Positions 42,113-52,636 of a stretch of 64,000 nucleotides of DNA are shown here, piece by piece. The stretch covers positions 1 through 64,000 of the forward strand of contig NZ_SPFY01000012.1 of the NCBI RefSeq assembly GCF_005844325.1. Reading direction: 5' to 3'. The DNA comes from Collinsella aerofaciens. GTDB lineage: Bacteria; Actinomycetota; Coriobacteriia; Coriobacteriales; Coriobacteriaceae. The translations under genes were made by a program, and so were the position numbers. The notes beneath the pieces are model-generated. The model worked only from the letters and a program-made list of their open reading frames with translations. It did no database searches and was not told the origin of the DNA. Positions within the stretch are counted from its first letter, which is position 1. The number at the start of each line of letters is the position of its first letter.

Positions 42113-45100
42113 ATGGCGCAGGGGACGTTTGTGCAGGCGCTCCGGAAAGAGGCGGCGCTGAGCGGCACCTTTATGAAGGGCCGCTCGCTCATGCTCAACG
42201 GCGCCGTGCTGTCGATCGAGGACAGCGGCTCGCGCTTCTCCAAAAACGTGACGGTTGAGGGCTCAGTGCGCGGCTCGCGCGGTGACCTGTACAAGACGCA
42301 CGTGGCGCTCGACATGGACGAGCAGGAGGTGATCGACTACGACTGCGATTGCCCCGCTGCCTATCGCTACCCCGGCATGTGCAAGCACGCCATCGCCACG
42401 GCGCTAGCGTACCTGGACGCCAGCGGCATTGAGCCTGTTGAGGGGCTGCGCACGCCGGTCCGCACGTTTACGGCGGCGCCCAAGCAAGCCGCGCGTCCTG
42501 CGTCTGCCGCACCGGCGGTCAACCCTAACTTTCCCTTCCCGGCGCCAGTTCCCACGAGCCCGAGCCTCATGAAGGCGCTCTCCGATCTTTCGGACGCGCG
42601 CATGGATGAGCTGGCGAGCATGCGCCGCAAGCTCGCCAGCAGTGTGGATCCCGATGCCCCCAAGGCGGTGTTGGAGCCCTCGCTGGTGCCGTATTACAAT
42701 CCACTGTTTGCCGACCACTTTAGCTGGGCGCTCGAGCTTCGCATTCGCTGTGGATCGGTCTCCTACGTGGTTAAGGACATCGACGGCATGGCCGATGCCT
42801 ACGTGCGCGGCGGCACCTTCTCGTACGGCAAGAAGCTCACGTTTGTCCATACGCCCGAAGCCTTCGAAGACGTGTCGACAAAGCTGCTCAACCTTGTCGT
42901 GACGACAGTTGCCTATCTCGATGACATCACGAGTTCGCGTTCGGCGTCGTACGATTTTGCACGCAGCGGCTTTGTCGCCGAGCGCCAGCTGCCGCTGTCC
43001 GAGCATGACATCGTATACATGCTGGACTTGCTGCGTGGCCGGACCATTTCCTTTGAGCCCGCCTGGTCGCGGGGAACGACGACGCATCGTTCCTACGAGG
43101 TTGCGGTTGAGTTGTCGCCGGTAGGGGAGGACGAGGCCTCGGCGAAACAACCGCCGCTCCTTGCCGCCAAAATCGCGCCGGCGGCTGGTGGCAGCTACGA
43201 TCTGCGCCTGCCGGCCGATGCATACTGCTTTGCTTCGGGCGACGTTGCCTATTTGGTCGACACCCGCCGTGCGCGCCGCACCGATGTAGCGTTTGCCCAG
43301 CATGCGGCGCCGTTCCTATCGCGCTTGCTGCCCTGTCGCACGCCGATCCATATCGCTGTCGACCAGGTGGGGGAGTTCTGTCGTATGGCGCTGCCCATTT
43401 TGCGCGACTACACCGACCTTACCGCGCCCGCCGCGCTCGATACCGTGGCGCCCGAGCCGAGCTTTGCCATGGCAATCGGTGTCGACGATGGGCTTGTGAC
43501 CTGCAAAATTACGGTTACCTACGGCGACTGGTCGGCAGATCTCTTTAGCCTGGGCGCTCCGGGCAGTCTCTTCGAAGAGCAACGCCCCGGCGTGCCGCCC
43601 CGCGACGAGGTGGCAGAGTTTCGCGTTATGGACACGGCGGCCCTATATTTCGACTTTTACGAGGGCGGTCTGGCGTTTGAGGAACGCGATGACGAGAGCC
43701 TGTTCTGCTTGCTGACCGAGGGCCTGTCTGCCCTGTCCGAGTTGGGTGAGGTTATGCTCAGCGACCGTCTGCGCCAGATCTCGGTCCGCCCAGCGCCCAA
43801 GCTTTCGGTGCGCGCGACCGTCAAGAGCAACCTGCTCGACGTCGAGCTGGGCGCGAGTGGGCTTTCGGCCGCAGACCTTGCCATCTATCTGGACTCGTAC
43901 AAGCGCCATCAGACGTTTGCGCGCCTGACGTCCGGCGACATCGTGCGCCTGGACGAGGGCGCTCGCGCCGCCTTTGGTCTTGCCGAGGACCTGGGCGTCG
44001 ATGCCGTCGACCTGCTCGATGGCGTGTCTCTTCCCGCGTCGAGCACCCTGTTTGTCGATAGTATGCTCGCGCGCACGCCAGCGCTCGAGGCCGATCGCGA
44101 TGCCGCGTTCCGTCGCACCGTCGAGCGTCTGGACACGCTCGGCAAGATGGACTTTACGGTGCCGGCATCGCTCAAGGCAACGATGCGCGGCTACCAGGTC
44201 GACGGATACCAGTGGCTCGGCTCGCTCGAACACCTGGGCCTTGGCGGCATCTTGGCCGACGACATGGGCCTGGGCAAAACGTTGCAGATGATCGCGCATA
44301 TCCTGGCGCGCGTGGAGGCGGGGGACGCCAAGCCCACGCTCGTGGTGTGCCCTGCGTCGCTCGTGTACAACTGGACTGCCGAGCTGGAGCGCTTTGCGCC
44401 TTCGCTCGACGTGTGCGCCATCGTGGGTGCCAAGGCGCAGCGCCGTGTGCAGATAGCCGGCGCCGCTGAGCATAACGTGGTCGTGACCTCGTATGACCTC
44501 ATGCGGCGCGATATCGACGAGTACGTCGAGCAGGACTTTGCCCGCGTGGTGCTTGACGAGGCCCAGTACATTAAAAACCCGCTCACGCAGGTGGCGCGCG
44601 CCGCCAAGCGCCTGCCGGCCGGTGTGCGCTTTGCCCTGACGGGCACGCCCATCGAAAACCGCCTGTCCGAGCTCTGGAGCATCTTCGACTTTTTGATGCC
44701 GGGGCTTTTGGGCACGCGCGAGTCGTTTGCCAAGCGCTTTGAGAGCCCGGTCGAGCATGCCGAGGGCGATAGCGCCGCTCGCCTGCAGGCACTCGTGTCG
44801 CCGTTTGTGCTGCGCCGCGTTAAAGAAGACGTGGTGGCCGACCTGCCCGAGAAGATCGAGGACACCGTCATGGCGCAGCTCACCGGCGAGCAGCGCAAAC
44901 TCTATCTGGCCAACCAGGACCACATCGCCCAGCAGGTGCAGCATCGCGAGGCCAACGAGTTTAAGAAGGACAAGCTCAAGGTGCTCGCCGAGCTCACCAA
45001 GCTGCGCCAGATCTGCTGCGACCCGCATCTGCACTACGAGGACTACAAGGCGGGCAGCGCCAAGCTCGACGCTTGCATGGAACTCGTGCACGGCGCGCTC

Positions 45101-45577
45101 GACGGCGGACACCACATCCTGCTGTTCAGCCAGTTTACGGGTATGCTCGATATCATCGGTAAGCGCTTGGCCAAGGAAGACATCGCCTTCCTTAAGCTCA
45201 CGGGCGCTTCGTCTAAGGAGAGCCGCGCCAAGATGGTCGCGCAGTTCCAAGCGGGCGAGGTTCCGGTCTTTTTGATTTCGCTCAAGGCGGGCGGCGTGGG
45301 CCTCAACCTGACGGCGGCCGACGTGGTCATCCACTATGACCCGTGGTGGAACGTGGCGGCGCAGGACCAAGCGACCGACCGCGCGCATCGTATTGGCCAG
45401 CAACATACCGTGACCGTGTACAAGCTCATCGCCAAGGACACGATCGAGGAACGCATTATGCAGATGCAGGAGTCCAAACGCGACCTGGTCAACAGCGTGC
45501 TCGGCGGCGACGGCATCTCGTCGGCGCTGTTTACCCGCGAAGATGTTCTGGCACTGCTGGGCGGCGACGGGCGCTAA
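42113..45577 (+). CDS. SWIM-domain SNF2-family helicase
   Basis: A 1154-aa ATP-dependent DNA translocase. The N-terminal SWIM zinc finger is 'CDCPAAYRYPGMCKH' (~77-91). A long middle region of unclear fold follows, then the SNF2 motor: motif I 'DDMGLGKT' (~715), motif II 'DEAQYIKN' (~816), 'LTGTPIENRLSELWSIF', and motifs V-VI 'KAGGVGLNLTAADVVIHYD' and 'DRAHRIGQ'. Bacterial members are thought to act in DNA repair or recombination, but targets are not known. ATG 42113 has GGAGGAAG directly upstream. The gene lies 45 bases after dnaE, perhaps in the same transcript. Confidence 0.92.
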   Translation: MAQGTFVQALRKEAALSGTFMKGRSLMLNGAVLSIEDSGSRFSKNVTVEGSVRGSRGDLYKTHVALDMDEQEVIDYDCDCPAAYRYPGMCKHAIATALAYLDASGIEPVEGLRTPVRTFTAAPKQAARPASAAPAVNPNFPFPAPVPTSPSLMKALSDLSDARMDELASMRRKLASSVDPDAPKAVLEPSLVPYYNPLFADHFSWALELRIRCGSVSYVVKDIDGMADAYVRGGTFSYGKKLTFVHTPEAFEDVSTKLLNLVVTTVAYLDDITSSRSASYDFARSGFVAERQLPLSEHDIVYMLDLLRGRTISFEPAWSRGTTTHRSYEVAVELSPVGEDEASAKQPPLLAAKIAPAAGGSYDLRLPADAYCFASGDVAYLVDTRRARRTDVAFAQHAAPFLSRLLPCRTPIHIAVDQVGEFCRMALPILRDYTDLTAPAALDTVAPEPSFAMAIGVDDGLVTCKITVTYGDWSADLFSLGAPGSLFEEQRPGVPPRDEVAEFRVMDTAALYFDFYEGGLAFEERDDESLFCLLTEGLSALSELGEVMLSDRLRQISVRPAPKLSVRATVKSNLLDVELGASGLSAADLAIYLDSYKRHQTFARLTSGDIVRLDEGARAAFGLAEDLGVDAVDLLDGVSLPASSTLFVDSMLARTPALEADRDAAFRRTVERLDTLGKMDFTVPASLKATMRGYQVDGYQWLGSLEHLGLGGILADDMGLGKTLQMIAHILARVEAGDAKPTLVVCPASLVYNWTAELERFAPSLDVCAIVGAKAQRRVQIAGAAEHNVVVTSYDLMRRDIDEYVEQDFARVVLDEAQYIKNPLTQVARAAKRLPAGVRFALTGTPIENRLSELWSIFDFLMPGLLGTRESFAKRFESPVEHAEGDSAARLQALVSPFVLRRVKEDVVADLPEKIEDTVMAQLTGEQRKLYLANQDHIAQQVQHREANEFKKDKLKVLAELTKLRQICCDPHLHYEDYKAGSAKLDACMELVHGALDGGHHILLFSQFTGMLDIIGKRLAKEDIAFLKLTGASSKESRAKMVAQFQAGEVPVFLISLKAGGVGLNLTAADVVIHYDPWWNVAAQDQATDRAHRIGQQHTVTVYKLIAKDTIEERIMQMQESKRDLVNSVLGGDGISSALFTREDVLALLGGDGR

Positions 45578-45727
45578 CCCGCTCGGGTGGGGCCGCCAAG
45601 GCGGATGGCACACGCTGCCCCATCGTCCCCGCCCGTTATGTGTTCATTTGCAATGCCGTGGATGGTTTGTCTGCCTTTGGGCATAAGAACCATCAAGAAC
45701 ATTGGCACATCAGCAAAGGAGAACATC

Positions 45728-46090
45728 ATGGCGAAATTCTTTAAGGACCCCAATGGCAAGCTCATTGCCGCCCTGGGCAACGACGTTGCAACCCCTGCCG
45801 GCTGCACGGAGCTGACCGCGAACACCGAGGATGCGGCGCACGAGAAGCACGTGCCGGTCGTCGAGACTGAGCGCGACGGTCACGTGATCCGCGCACGCGT
45901 TGGCTCGGTCGAGCACCCCAGCCTGCCCGAGCACTACATTGAGTGGATCGCCCTTGAGGCCGAGGGCCGCTTGGAGGTCCATTACCTTGAGCCCGGCATG
46001 AAGCCCGCGACGTTTTTTGCCGGCGGTTCCAGGACCGGTACCGTCTATGCCTACTGCAACCTGCACGGGCTGTGGTCCGCGACATTCTAG
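45728..46090 (+). CDS. superoxide reductase (desulfoferrodoxin/neelaredoxin type)
   Basis: A 120-aa non-haem iron enzyme that reduces superoxide to peroxide without making oxygen, usual in strict anaerobes. The iron ligands are evident: His in 'EKHVPVVE', two His in 'VEHPSLPEHYIEW', and Cys/His in 'CNLHGLW'. The N-terminal segment lacks the four-cysteine desulforedoxin domain, so this is the one-iron form. AAAGGAG at 45715-45721 sets the start at ATG 45728. It is followed by a terminator and appears monocistronic. Confidence 0.93.
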   Translation: MAKFFKDPNGKLIAALGNDVATPAGCTELTANTEDAAHEKHVPVVETERDGHVIRARVGSVEHPSLPEHYIEWIALEAEGRLEVHYLEPGMKPATFFAGGSRTGTVYAYCNLHGLWSATF

Positions 46091-46135
46091 GAGCGCGCCC
46101 CCGCTCGGGGTATCATAGCTAGCATATGCACATGC

Positions 46136-46169
46136 AAGCGCCGACTGCATTATGCGGCCGGCGCTTTTA
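46136..46169 (+). terminator. terminator after the superoxide reductase
   Basis: AAGCGCCG (46136-46143) pairs with CGGCGCTT (46159-46166) and is followed by T's. Confidence 0.75.
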
Positions 46170-46207
46170 CTACGACAACGATGGTTTACGACGGAAAGGG
46201 CTGAGCC

Positions 46208-48193
46208 ATGAAGCTCGCACTTGCACAGATCGATATGCGCCTGGGTGATATTGAGGGCATTTGCGGCCGCATCGAGGACCAGGCTCGTCTGGCCCACGAG
46301 CGCGGGGCGCGCGTGCTGTGCGTTCCGGCTCCGCTCTTTATGGGCGCCATACCCGGGGGCCTGGTGGGCGCTGCCGACTTTGAGCACGACATGCTTGCCG
46401 GCTTGACTGGTGTCGCCGAGCGTATCCAGGAGCTTGACATGATCTGCATCGTGCCCGCGGCGGTTTCGTTTGAGGGCCAGCCGCTACTCGACTACATGAT
46501 GCTCAAGGACGGTCATGTGGTGCCGGCGCGTTCGAGCATTGCCCTGCAGCGTGGTGAGAACAACGACACGCGTTGGGCGCCGCCGGTGTTCGACGTGGAC
46601 GGCGTGCGCATTGCCGTGATTTTTGACTTGGACCGCGAACTCGAGATGTTGCCGACCGGTGTTGACCTCATTGCGTATTTCCAATTCAACGCGTTTGACA
46701 TGACCGACCGCGAGACTGCTGCCATTGCCGCCGTTCGCAGCGGCGCTTACCGCAAGATCGCATCCAAGCGCAGCGTGTGGTTTGCCTGCATGGCGCCGGT
46801 CGGTGCCTATGACGAGTCGGTGTATACCGGCGGTTCGTTTGTGCTCGACGACTGCGGTCGCGTGGTGGCCCAGGCGCCGTGTTTTGAGGAGAGCCTGCTG
46901 GTTCAGGAGATTCAGCGCGGCGTGATGCTCGATGCCCTGGAAGATCACGAACTGCCCGAGTTCCGTTCCGAGGAGTGGCTGTGGCAGGCGCTGGTGCTTG
47001 CCGTGCGCGACAACGCCCGATCCCACGGTGCGTCGCGTGCTGTGGTAGCACTCGAGGGTGACTTGCCGTCGTCCCTGCTGGCGGCGCTGGCCGTCGACGC
47101 TCTGGGCCCGCGCAACGTGATTGGCCTGGTGCTGGGGCGCAACCGTATCTTTACGCCGGCGCAGGAAGAGGCCGAGGCTGCCCGCTGTGCCGCCGTCCGC
47201 GCCATCGCCGAGCGTTTGCACATTCGCACCGTCGAGCGCGATGCACCGGATGCGGCGCGTGTGCTCGATCGCGACGTGTCGGCGGGCGATGCCGAGCGTC
47301 TGCGCTCGCGCACGCTGGGCCTCATGCTGGAGGACACGGCGCTCGAGTTGGGTGCGATGGCGCTGAGCCCGCTGTCCAAAACCGAGTACGCGCTGGCGGC
47401 GCCGGCGCTTTGCGGCGGCTACCAGGGCGATTATGCGCCCTTTGGCGATGTGTACCTGTCGACGCTTGAGTTTGTGGCGCGCGTGCGCAACCGCACGTCT
47501 GCCGTGGTGCCCCAAGAGCTCGTGACGCTCAACGCGGTGGAAGATTGTATGGAGCGAGTGCTGGCGCAGGCGCTCTCGACGCTCGACGGTCCGGTCGATA
47601 TGCTCGACCGCGCGGCACAGCTGCTCGGCGGGCTCGAGCCGGGTGAGGTCGATGGTGCGCTCGAGTCGCACGTGGACCGCAATCGATCTTTCGACGACAT
47701 CCCGATGGCCGCTGGCAAGCCTGAGGCCTGCTCGCTGCTGCTGATGCTCGTGCGTCAGGGCGAGGCCGCCCGCCGCATGCTGCCGGCGGTGCCGATCGTC
47801 TCTGCCCGTTCGTTTGCCGAGCGCGCCTGGCCGTACATGCTTGCGTGGTCCGATCTGGGGCTCAACGGCAAGGAGCGCATGACGGTTGATTCGCTGGCGC
47901 GCGCCGAGGTGCGTCGCTTTGCCGACGACGATACGAGTGACCGTATGCGCGGTGAGATGATGGGCATTTTGGGTGAGCTGCTGGGTATTTCGCCCGAGCA
48001 GATGGAGGAGCTGCGCTCTGAGGACGGCCAGCGCCGTTTACACGAGGGAATGAAAAAGTTCGAGGGCGAGGTTCAGGACGCCATCGATAAGATGATGGGC
48101 GGCCAGGGTGGCCCGCAGGGTGGGCCCCAGGGTGGCCCGATGCCGCATCCGCCGGTTGATCCCCGACAATTTCCGTTCTTCTCTCAGAACTAG
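46208..48193 (+). CDS. NadE-like protein with degenerate catalytic sites
   Basis: A 661-aa homologue of glutamine-dependent NAD synthetase, with an N-terminal nitrilase/glutaminase domain (~1-260), a NAD synthase domain (~270-560) and a C-terminal extension ending in a Gly/Pro/Gln tail. The fold pattern is recognisable ('KTEYALAAPALCGGYQGDYA' echoes the NadE core), but key residues are gone. The nitrilase Glu-Lys-Cys positions appear to read A41, S109/S110 and F139, and the PP-loop SGGxDS reads 'EGDLPSS' (283-289). It is therefore unlikely to make NAD. It sits before ruvCAB. A scaffold or ligand-sensing role is possible; its function is unknown. Confidence 0.75.
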   Translation: MKLALAQIDMRLGDIEGICGRIEDQARLAHERGARVLCVPAPLFMGAIPGGLVGAADFEHDMLAGLTGVAERIQELDMICIVPAAVSFEGQPLLDYMMLKDGHVVPARSSIALQRGENNDTRWAPPVFDVDGVRIAVIFDLDRELEMLPTGVDLIAYFQFNAFDMTDRETAAIAAVRSGAYRKIASKRSVWFACMAPVGAYDESVYTGGSFVLDDCGRVVAQAPCFEESLLVQEIQRGVMLDALEDHELPEFRSEEWLWQALVLAVRDNARSHGASRAVVALEGDLPSSLLAALAVDALGPRNVIGLVLGRNRIFTPAQEEAEAARCAAVRAIAERLHIRTVERDAPDAARVLDRDVSAGDAERLRSRTLGLMLEDTALELGAMALSPLSKTEYALAAPALCGGYQGDYAPFGDVYLSTLEFVARVRNRTSAVVPQELVTLNAVEDCMERVLAQALSTLDGPVDMLDRAAQLLGGLEPGEVDGALESHVDRNRSFDDIPMAAGKPEACSLLLMLVRQGEAARRMLPAVPIVSARSFAERAWPYMLAWSDLGLNGKERMTVDSLARAEVRRFADDDTSDRMRGEMMGILGELLGISPEQMEELRSEDGQRRLHEGMKKFEGEVQDAIDKMMGGQGGPQGGPQGGPMPHPPVDPRQFPFFSQN

Positions 48194-48201
48194 GTCGCTG
48201 C

Positions 48202-48299
48202 GCGCCCGCCAGAGCGGCAATCTGCCTTTCAATCGTCGGACATGACCGCCAGGTCAATGCCCTCCTCTTTCAAGGCACCTTGCTCGCTCTGGCGGGCGC
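48202..48299. repeat. inverted repeat with nested hairpin before ruvC
   Basis: Perfect 15-bp arms GCGCCCGCCAGAGCG (48202-48216) and CGCTCTGGCGGGCGC (48285-48299) flank 68 bases, which contain a smaller hairpin TGACC/GGTCA (48243-48256). It begins 9 bases after the NadE-like stop. The loop is too long for an ordinary terminator. Confidence 0.65.
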
Positions 48300-48435
48300 T
48301 CGCTTGCGTATACTCAACCTACAATTCGATCTCGGCTGACTTATAGGGCTAGCGTTGTGTTATTCTAGAACAGACGTTCGTGAATGATGCGCGGGGCCTT
48401 GTCTTGCGCTGTGCTTGTGGCGAGGGGAGGTTGGC

Positions 48436-48957
48436 TTGGTTATCTTGGGCATCGACCCCGGTTTGGCCCATACGGGTTGGGGGATTATCGAGGAGCGGCG
48501 CGGCGAGGTTCGCTGCCGTGCCTATGGCTGCATCGAGACCAGTGCCGGAAGTCCGCTCGCGGTGCGCCTGTCGCATATCGCCCGTGACCTTAAGGATGTC
48601 GTCGAGCGTTATCGACCCGACACGGCTGCTGTCGAGAGTATCTACTTTGGCGCCAACGTTCGTTCGGCCATCCCCACGGCGCATGCCCGCGGTGCTGCAC
48701 TCGTAGCGCTTTCGGAATGCGCGCTCGAGATTGGCGAGTACACGCCCATGCAGATCAAACAGGCTGTGGTGGGCACCGGCGCCGCGGACAAGCGGCAGGT
48801 CGCCTACATGGTACGCACTCTAACACAGCTCGACCACGACCCGCATCCCGACCATGCCGCCGATGCCCTGGCCTGCGCCATCTGCCACGTAAACCTCAGC
48901 CGCACCCGCGCCCTCACCGGTGGCGAGTTCTATCAACAGAGAGGAACCGGATACTGA
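48436..48957 (+). CDS. ruvC: Holliday junction endonuclease RuvC
   Basis: Resolves Holliday junctions produced by RuvAB branch migration. The N-terminus 'ILGIDPGLAHTGWG' carries the first catalytic Asp, 'AVESIYFGANVRSA' the Glu, and 'HPDHAADALACAICH' the C-terminal Asp pair. I prefer TTG 48436, 5 bases after GAGGGGAGG (48422-48430), giving about 173 aa; the open frame from 48415 would run through the ribosome site. The stop TGA overlaps the ruvA ATG by one base (TGATG), so the genes are translationally coupled. Confidence 0.95.
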   Translation: MVILGIDPGLAHTGWGIIEERRGEVRCRAYGCIETSAGSPLAVRLSHIARDLKDVVERYRPDTAAVESIYFGANVRSAIPTAHARGAALVALSECALEIGEYTPMQIKQAVVGTGAADKRQVAYMVRTLTQLDHDPHPDHAADALACAICHVNLSRTRALTGGEFYQQRGTGY

Positions 48958-49577
48958 TGATCTCCCAGCTCCACGGAACGCTTGTCGAGGCCACGATGAG
49001 CTCGGCTGTCGTCGATGTGTCGGGCGTTGGCTTTGAGCTCGGCATCTCGGGCAGCACTGCGGCCACGTTGCCGACGCCCGGCGGCGAGGTCCGCCTCTAC
49101 ACGCGTATGCAGGTGCGCGAGGACGCCATGACACTTTTCGGTTTTTCCTCAAAGGATGAGCGCACGATGTTCGACCGGCTCGTGTCCGTTTCGGGCGTTG
49201 GCCCGCGCCTGGCGCTCGCCGTGCTTTCCACCTATACCGTGGGGCAGCTGTATTCGCTGGTGATGGCCGAGGACGACAAGGGCATGGCCAAGGTACCCGG
49301 TGTGGGCAAAAAGACAGCTCAGCGCCTGATCCTGGAACTCAAGAGCACCTTTGCCAAGGATAAGGGCTTTGTGCCGGTCGACGTGATTTCCGGACAGGTT
49401 GCGATGCCCGTGCCCGCTGCCGCTCCCTCGGTGATCGATGATGCCCGTGCGGCGCTCCTTTCCATGGGCTTTAGCCCGCAGGAGACCGATGTTGCCCTGA
49501 GCGGGTATGATGGGCAGAATATGCGTGTCGAGGATCTGCTCGGCGCGGCGCTTAAGCGACTCGGAATGGATGCGTGA
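48957..49577 (+). CDS. ruvA: Holliday junction DNA helicase subunit RuvA
   Basis: The junction-binding tetramer that loads RuvB. The OB-fold N-terminus '[20 protein letters not shown]' is typical, and two helix-hairpin-helix motifs are present ('[14 protein letters not shown]' and '[16 protein letters not shown]'). The C-terminal UBA-like domain that binds RuvB is also visible ('[14 protein letters not shown]'). The length of 206 aa is usual. It overlaps ruvC and ruvB by one base each (TGATG), so the three form a tightly coupled operon. Confidence 0.96.
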   Translation: MISQLHGTLVEATMSSAVVDVSGVGFELGISGSTAATLPTPGGEVRLYTRMQVREDAMTLFGFSSKDERTMFDRLVSVSGVGPRLALAVLSTYTVGQLYSLVMAEDDKGMAKVPGVGKKTAQRLILELKSTFAKDKGFVPVDVISGQVAMPVPAAAPSVIDDARAALLSMGFSPQETDVALSGYDGQNMRVEDLLGAALKRLGMDA

Positions 49578-50644
49578 TGTGGGAAGCCGATGACTCTCAG
49601 GACTTGTGGGCGACGCCCGGTAACTCGCCGGCGGCATCCATGGCGCACGGCGAGCGCATGGTGGGCTCGGAGCTGACGGCCGAGGATCTCGATGTCGACC
49701 GCACTTTGCGCCCTCAGCGCCTGGACGATTACTGCGGCCAGGAGCACATCAAGCAGGGCCTGCGCGTGTTGATCGAAGCGGCGCAGAGCCGTGGCGAGAC
49801 GCTCGACCACGTGATCTTCTCGGGTCCTCCGGGCCTGGGCAAGACCACGCTGGCCACCGTTATCGCCAACGAGCTGGGCGCTCAGATCAAGACCACGAGT
49901 GGCCCTGCCATCGCGCGCACGGGCGACCTGGCGGCCATCCTTACTAACTTGCAGCCGGGCGATGTGCTGTTTATCGACGAGATCCACCGCCTCAACCGTT
50001 CGGTCGAGGAGGTCCTGTACCCCGCGATGGAGGACTTTGCCCTCGATATCGTGATTGGCAAGGGTCCGGCGGCGCGCTCGATTCGCCTGGATATCCCCAA
50101 GTTTACGCTGGTGGCGGCAACGACCCGCTCAGGCATGTTGACCGGCCCGTTGCGCGACCGCTTTGGCATTTCATATCGCCTGGATTACTACACGGTCGAG
50201 GAGCTCGCGCAGATTGTGACGCGCTCGGCGACTATCCTGGGCGTGACGATCGACCATCCCAGTGCACTCGAGATCGGCTCGCGTTCGCGCGGCACGCCAC
50301 GTCTTGCCAACCGTCTGCTCAAGCGCGTGCGCGATTACGCACAGGTGCGCGGCAACGGCCCCATCGAGCTCGATATCTGTCGCCAGGCGCTCGAGTTCTT
50401 CGAGATCGACGAGCTCGGTCTGGACTGGATGGATATTCGCATTTTGGAGACGCTCGCCAAGACGTTCTCCGGTCGCGCCGTGGGACTTACGACCCTTGCC
50501 AGCGCGGTGGGCGAGGACCCAGGCACGCTCGAGGATGTCTATGAGCCCTATTTGCTGCAGTGCGGATTGATGATTCGTACGCCGCAGGGCCGTCAGGCAA
50601 CCCTCCGCACCTTTGAGCACCTGGGGATTGAACCTACCGTTTAG
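49577..50644 (+). CDS. ruvB: Holliday junction branch migration ATPase RuvB
   Basis: The AAA+ motor of branch migration, about 355 aa. Typical motifs are '[12 protein letters not shown]', Walker A '[11 protein letters not shown]', Walker B '[11 protein letters not shown]', sensor 1 '[11 protein letters not shown]' and the arginine-finger region 'GPLRDRFGI'. A winged-helix C-terminus is present ('[26 protein letters not shown]'-type region). ATG 49577 overlaps the ruvA stop; GTG 49574 is in frame just before it. An extra ~25 residues precede the first conserved motif. Confidence 0.96.
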   Translation: MWEADDSQDLWATPGNSPAASMAHGERMVGSELTAEDLDVDRTLRPQRLDDYCGQEHIKQGLRVLIEAAQSRGETLDHVIFSGPPGLGKTTLATVIANELGAQIKTTSGPAIARTGDLAAILTNLQPGDVLFIDEIHRLNRSVEEVLYPAMEDFALDIVIGKGPAARSIRLDIPKFTLVAATTRSGMLTGPLRDRFGISYRLDYYTVEELAQIVTRSATILGVTIDHPSALEIGSRSRGTPRLANRLLKRVRDYAQVRGNGPIELDICRQALEFFEIDELGLDWMDIRILETLAKTFSGRAVGLTTLASAVGEDPGTLEDVYEPYLLQCGLMIRTPQGRQATLRTFEHLGIEPTV

Positions 50645-50788
50645 GGCGTTTTGTTTTGGCGGGCTGTTGGACTATCGCTGGGCATCGGGTAAACATATCG
50701 CCGTTCATCGGTTATGGGCGTTTTACTGTTGCGCGCCCGTGCTATGCTGAATTGGTCTTTTTCTCATTCGGTAACGAAAGGACCGCCC

Positions 50789-52456
50789 ATGCCTACTGAC
50801 ATCGAAATCGCACGTTCTGTCACGCCGCTGCCTATTACCGAGGTGGCCAAGAACGCCGGCGTCGACGTTAAGCACCTTATTCCGTACGGCTTCGACAAGG
50901 CTAAGGTCGACTATTCACTGCTCAACGAGCCGACTGATCACCAGGCCAAGCTCGTCCTCGTGACCGCTATCAACCCAACGCCCGCGGGCGAGGGCAAGAC
51001 CACCACGACCATCGGTCTGGCCGATGGCCTGCGTCGTCGCGGTATCAAGAGCGCCGTGGCCCTGCGTGAGCCTTCGCTCGGTCCCGTCTTTGGCGTCAAG
51101 GGCGGTGCCGCTGGCGGCGGTTGGGCCCAGGTCATTCCCATGGAGGACATCAACCTGCACTTTACCGGCGACTTCCATGCCATCGGTGCTGCCAACAACC
51201 TGCTGGCCGCCATGCTCGATAACCACATCCAGCAGGGCAACCAGCTCGGTATTGACGTTAAGCGCATCACTTGGAAGCGCGTCGTCGATATGAACGACCG
51301 TCAGCTGCGCCACGTCATCGACGGCATTGGCGGTAAGGCTCAGGGCGTGCCGCGCGAGGACGGCTTCGATATCACCGTCGCCTCCGAGGTCATGGCAATC
51401 CTGTGCCTGTCTACGAGCATCAGCGATCTCAAGGAGCGCCTGGGCGAGATTGTCGTCGGCTATAGCTTTGCCGGCGAGCCCGTCCGTGCCCGCGACCTTA
51501 AGGCCCAGGGTGCCATGGCCGCGTTGCTTAAGGACGCGCTCAAGCCCAACCTGGTGCAAACGCTCGAGGGCACGCCCGCGTTTGTCCACGGCGGTCCCTT
51601 CGCCAACATTGCCCACGGCTGCAACTCCATCATGGCTACGCGCATGGCCATGCGTTTTGGCGATGTCGCCATTACCGAGGCCGGCTTCGGCGCCGATCTG
51701 GGCGCCGAAAAGTTCCTCGACATTAAGTGCCGCATGACGGGCGTTCGCCCCAGCGCCGTCGTGGTCGTTGCGACCGCTCGTGCGCTGAAGTACAACGGTG
51801 GCGTCGCCAAGGCCGACCTCAACGAGGAGAACCTCGAGGCACTCAAGGCTGGCATGCCCAACCTGCTGCGTCACGTCGACAACATCCAGAACGTTTATGG
51901 TCTGCCCTGCGTGGTCGCCATCAACCGCTTCCCGACGGACACCGAGGCCGAGCTTGCGCTCATCGAGTCCGAGTGCCAGAAGCTCGGCGTCAACGTTAAG
52001 CTTTCCGAGGTCTGGGCCAAGGGCGGCGAGGGCGCGCTCGAGCTGGCCGATGAGGTCATGCGTCTGATTGAGCAGCCGAGCGAGCTCAAGTTTGCCTATG
52101 AGGACGGCGCCGATGTGGCCGACGCCCTCGATGCTGTTGCCACCAAGGTTTACCGCGCCGACGGCGTTGACTTTACGCCGGCCGCCAAGCGTCAGCTTGC
52201 CGAGCTGCGCGAGAACGGCTTTGGCAACCTGCCGGTATGCGTGGCCAAGACGCAGTACAGCTTTAGCGACAACGCCAAGGCCCTGGGCGCTCCCGAGAAC
52301 TTCCGCATCACGGTGCGTGAGCTCAAGGTTTCCGCCGGCGCCCACTTTGTGGTCGCACTGACTGGCAGTGTTCTGACCATGCCGGGCCTGCCCAAGGTCC
52401 CTGCGGCCGAGAACATCGACGTCGACAACGACGGCAACATCACCGGCCTGTTCTAA
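50789..52456 (+). CDS. fhs: formate--tetrahydrofolate ligase
   Basis: Makes 10-formyl-THF from formate, THF and ATP. The P-loop '[14 protein letters not shown]' is intact, with family motifs '[19 protein letters not shown]' and '[13 protein letters not shown]' following. It is 555 aa, standard length. ATG 50789 follows GAAAGGA at 50776-50782; the longer open frame from 50714 lacks a site. With the fchA-type cyclodeaminase and folD at 62.99-64 kb it would complete the formate-to-methylene-THF route, giving one-carbon units for purines and serine. No acetyl-CoA synthase genes are present in the window. Confidence 0.96.
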   Translation: MPTDIEIARSVTPLPITEVAKNAGVDVKHLIPYGFDKAKVDYSLLNEPTDHQAKLVLVTAINPTPAGEGKTTTTIGLADGLRRRGIKSAVALREPSLGPVFGVKGGAAGGGWAQVIPMEDINLHFTGDFHAIGAANNLLAAMLDNHIQQGNQLGIDVKRITWKRVVDMNDRQLRHVIDGIGGKAQGVPREDGFDITVASEVMAILCLSTSISDLKERLGEIVVGYSFAGEPVRARDLKAQGAMAALLKDALKPNLVQTLEGTPAFVHGGPFANIAHGCNSIMATRMAMRFGDVAITEAGFGADLGAEKFLDIKCRMTGVRPSAVVVVATARALKYNGGVAKADLNEENLEALKAGMPNLLRHVDNIQNVYGLPCVVAINRFPTDTEAELALIESECQKLGVNVKLSEVWAKGGEGALELADEVMRLIEQPSELKFAYEDGADVADALDAVATKVYRADGVDFTPAAKRQLAELRENGFGNLPVCVAKTQYSFSDNAKALGAPENFRITVRELKVSAGAHFVVALTGSVLTMPGLPKVPAAENIDVDNDGNITGLF

Positions 52457-52481
52457 GCTCGCTGCTCATAGCCGCTTGCCC

Positions 52482-52518
52482 GCCCCGTCGCGCCTACCAA
52501 GGCCCGGCGGGGCTTTTT
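52482..52518 (+). terminator. terminator after fhs
   Basis: CCCCGTCG (52483-52490) pairs imperfectly with CGGCGGGG (52505-52512), followed by CTTTTT. Confidence 0.65.
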
Positions 52519-52636
52519 GATCCTTAGGCCCGCGCATGTCTTGTAGATACCGACGGACTCTGCCCATCATAGGCTTTTGCGCTGGTAGAATGCATGGATA
52601 ACTTGATGCTTACAGGCGACGGAAAGGAATCGTTGC

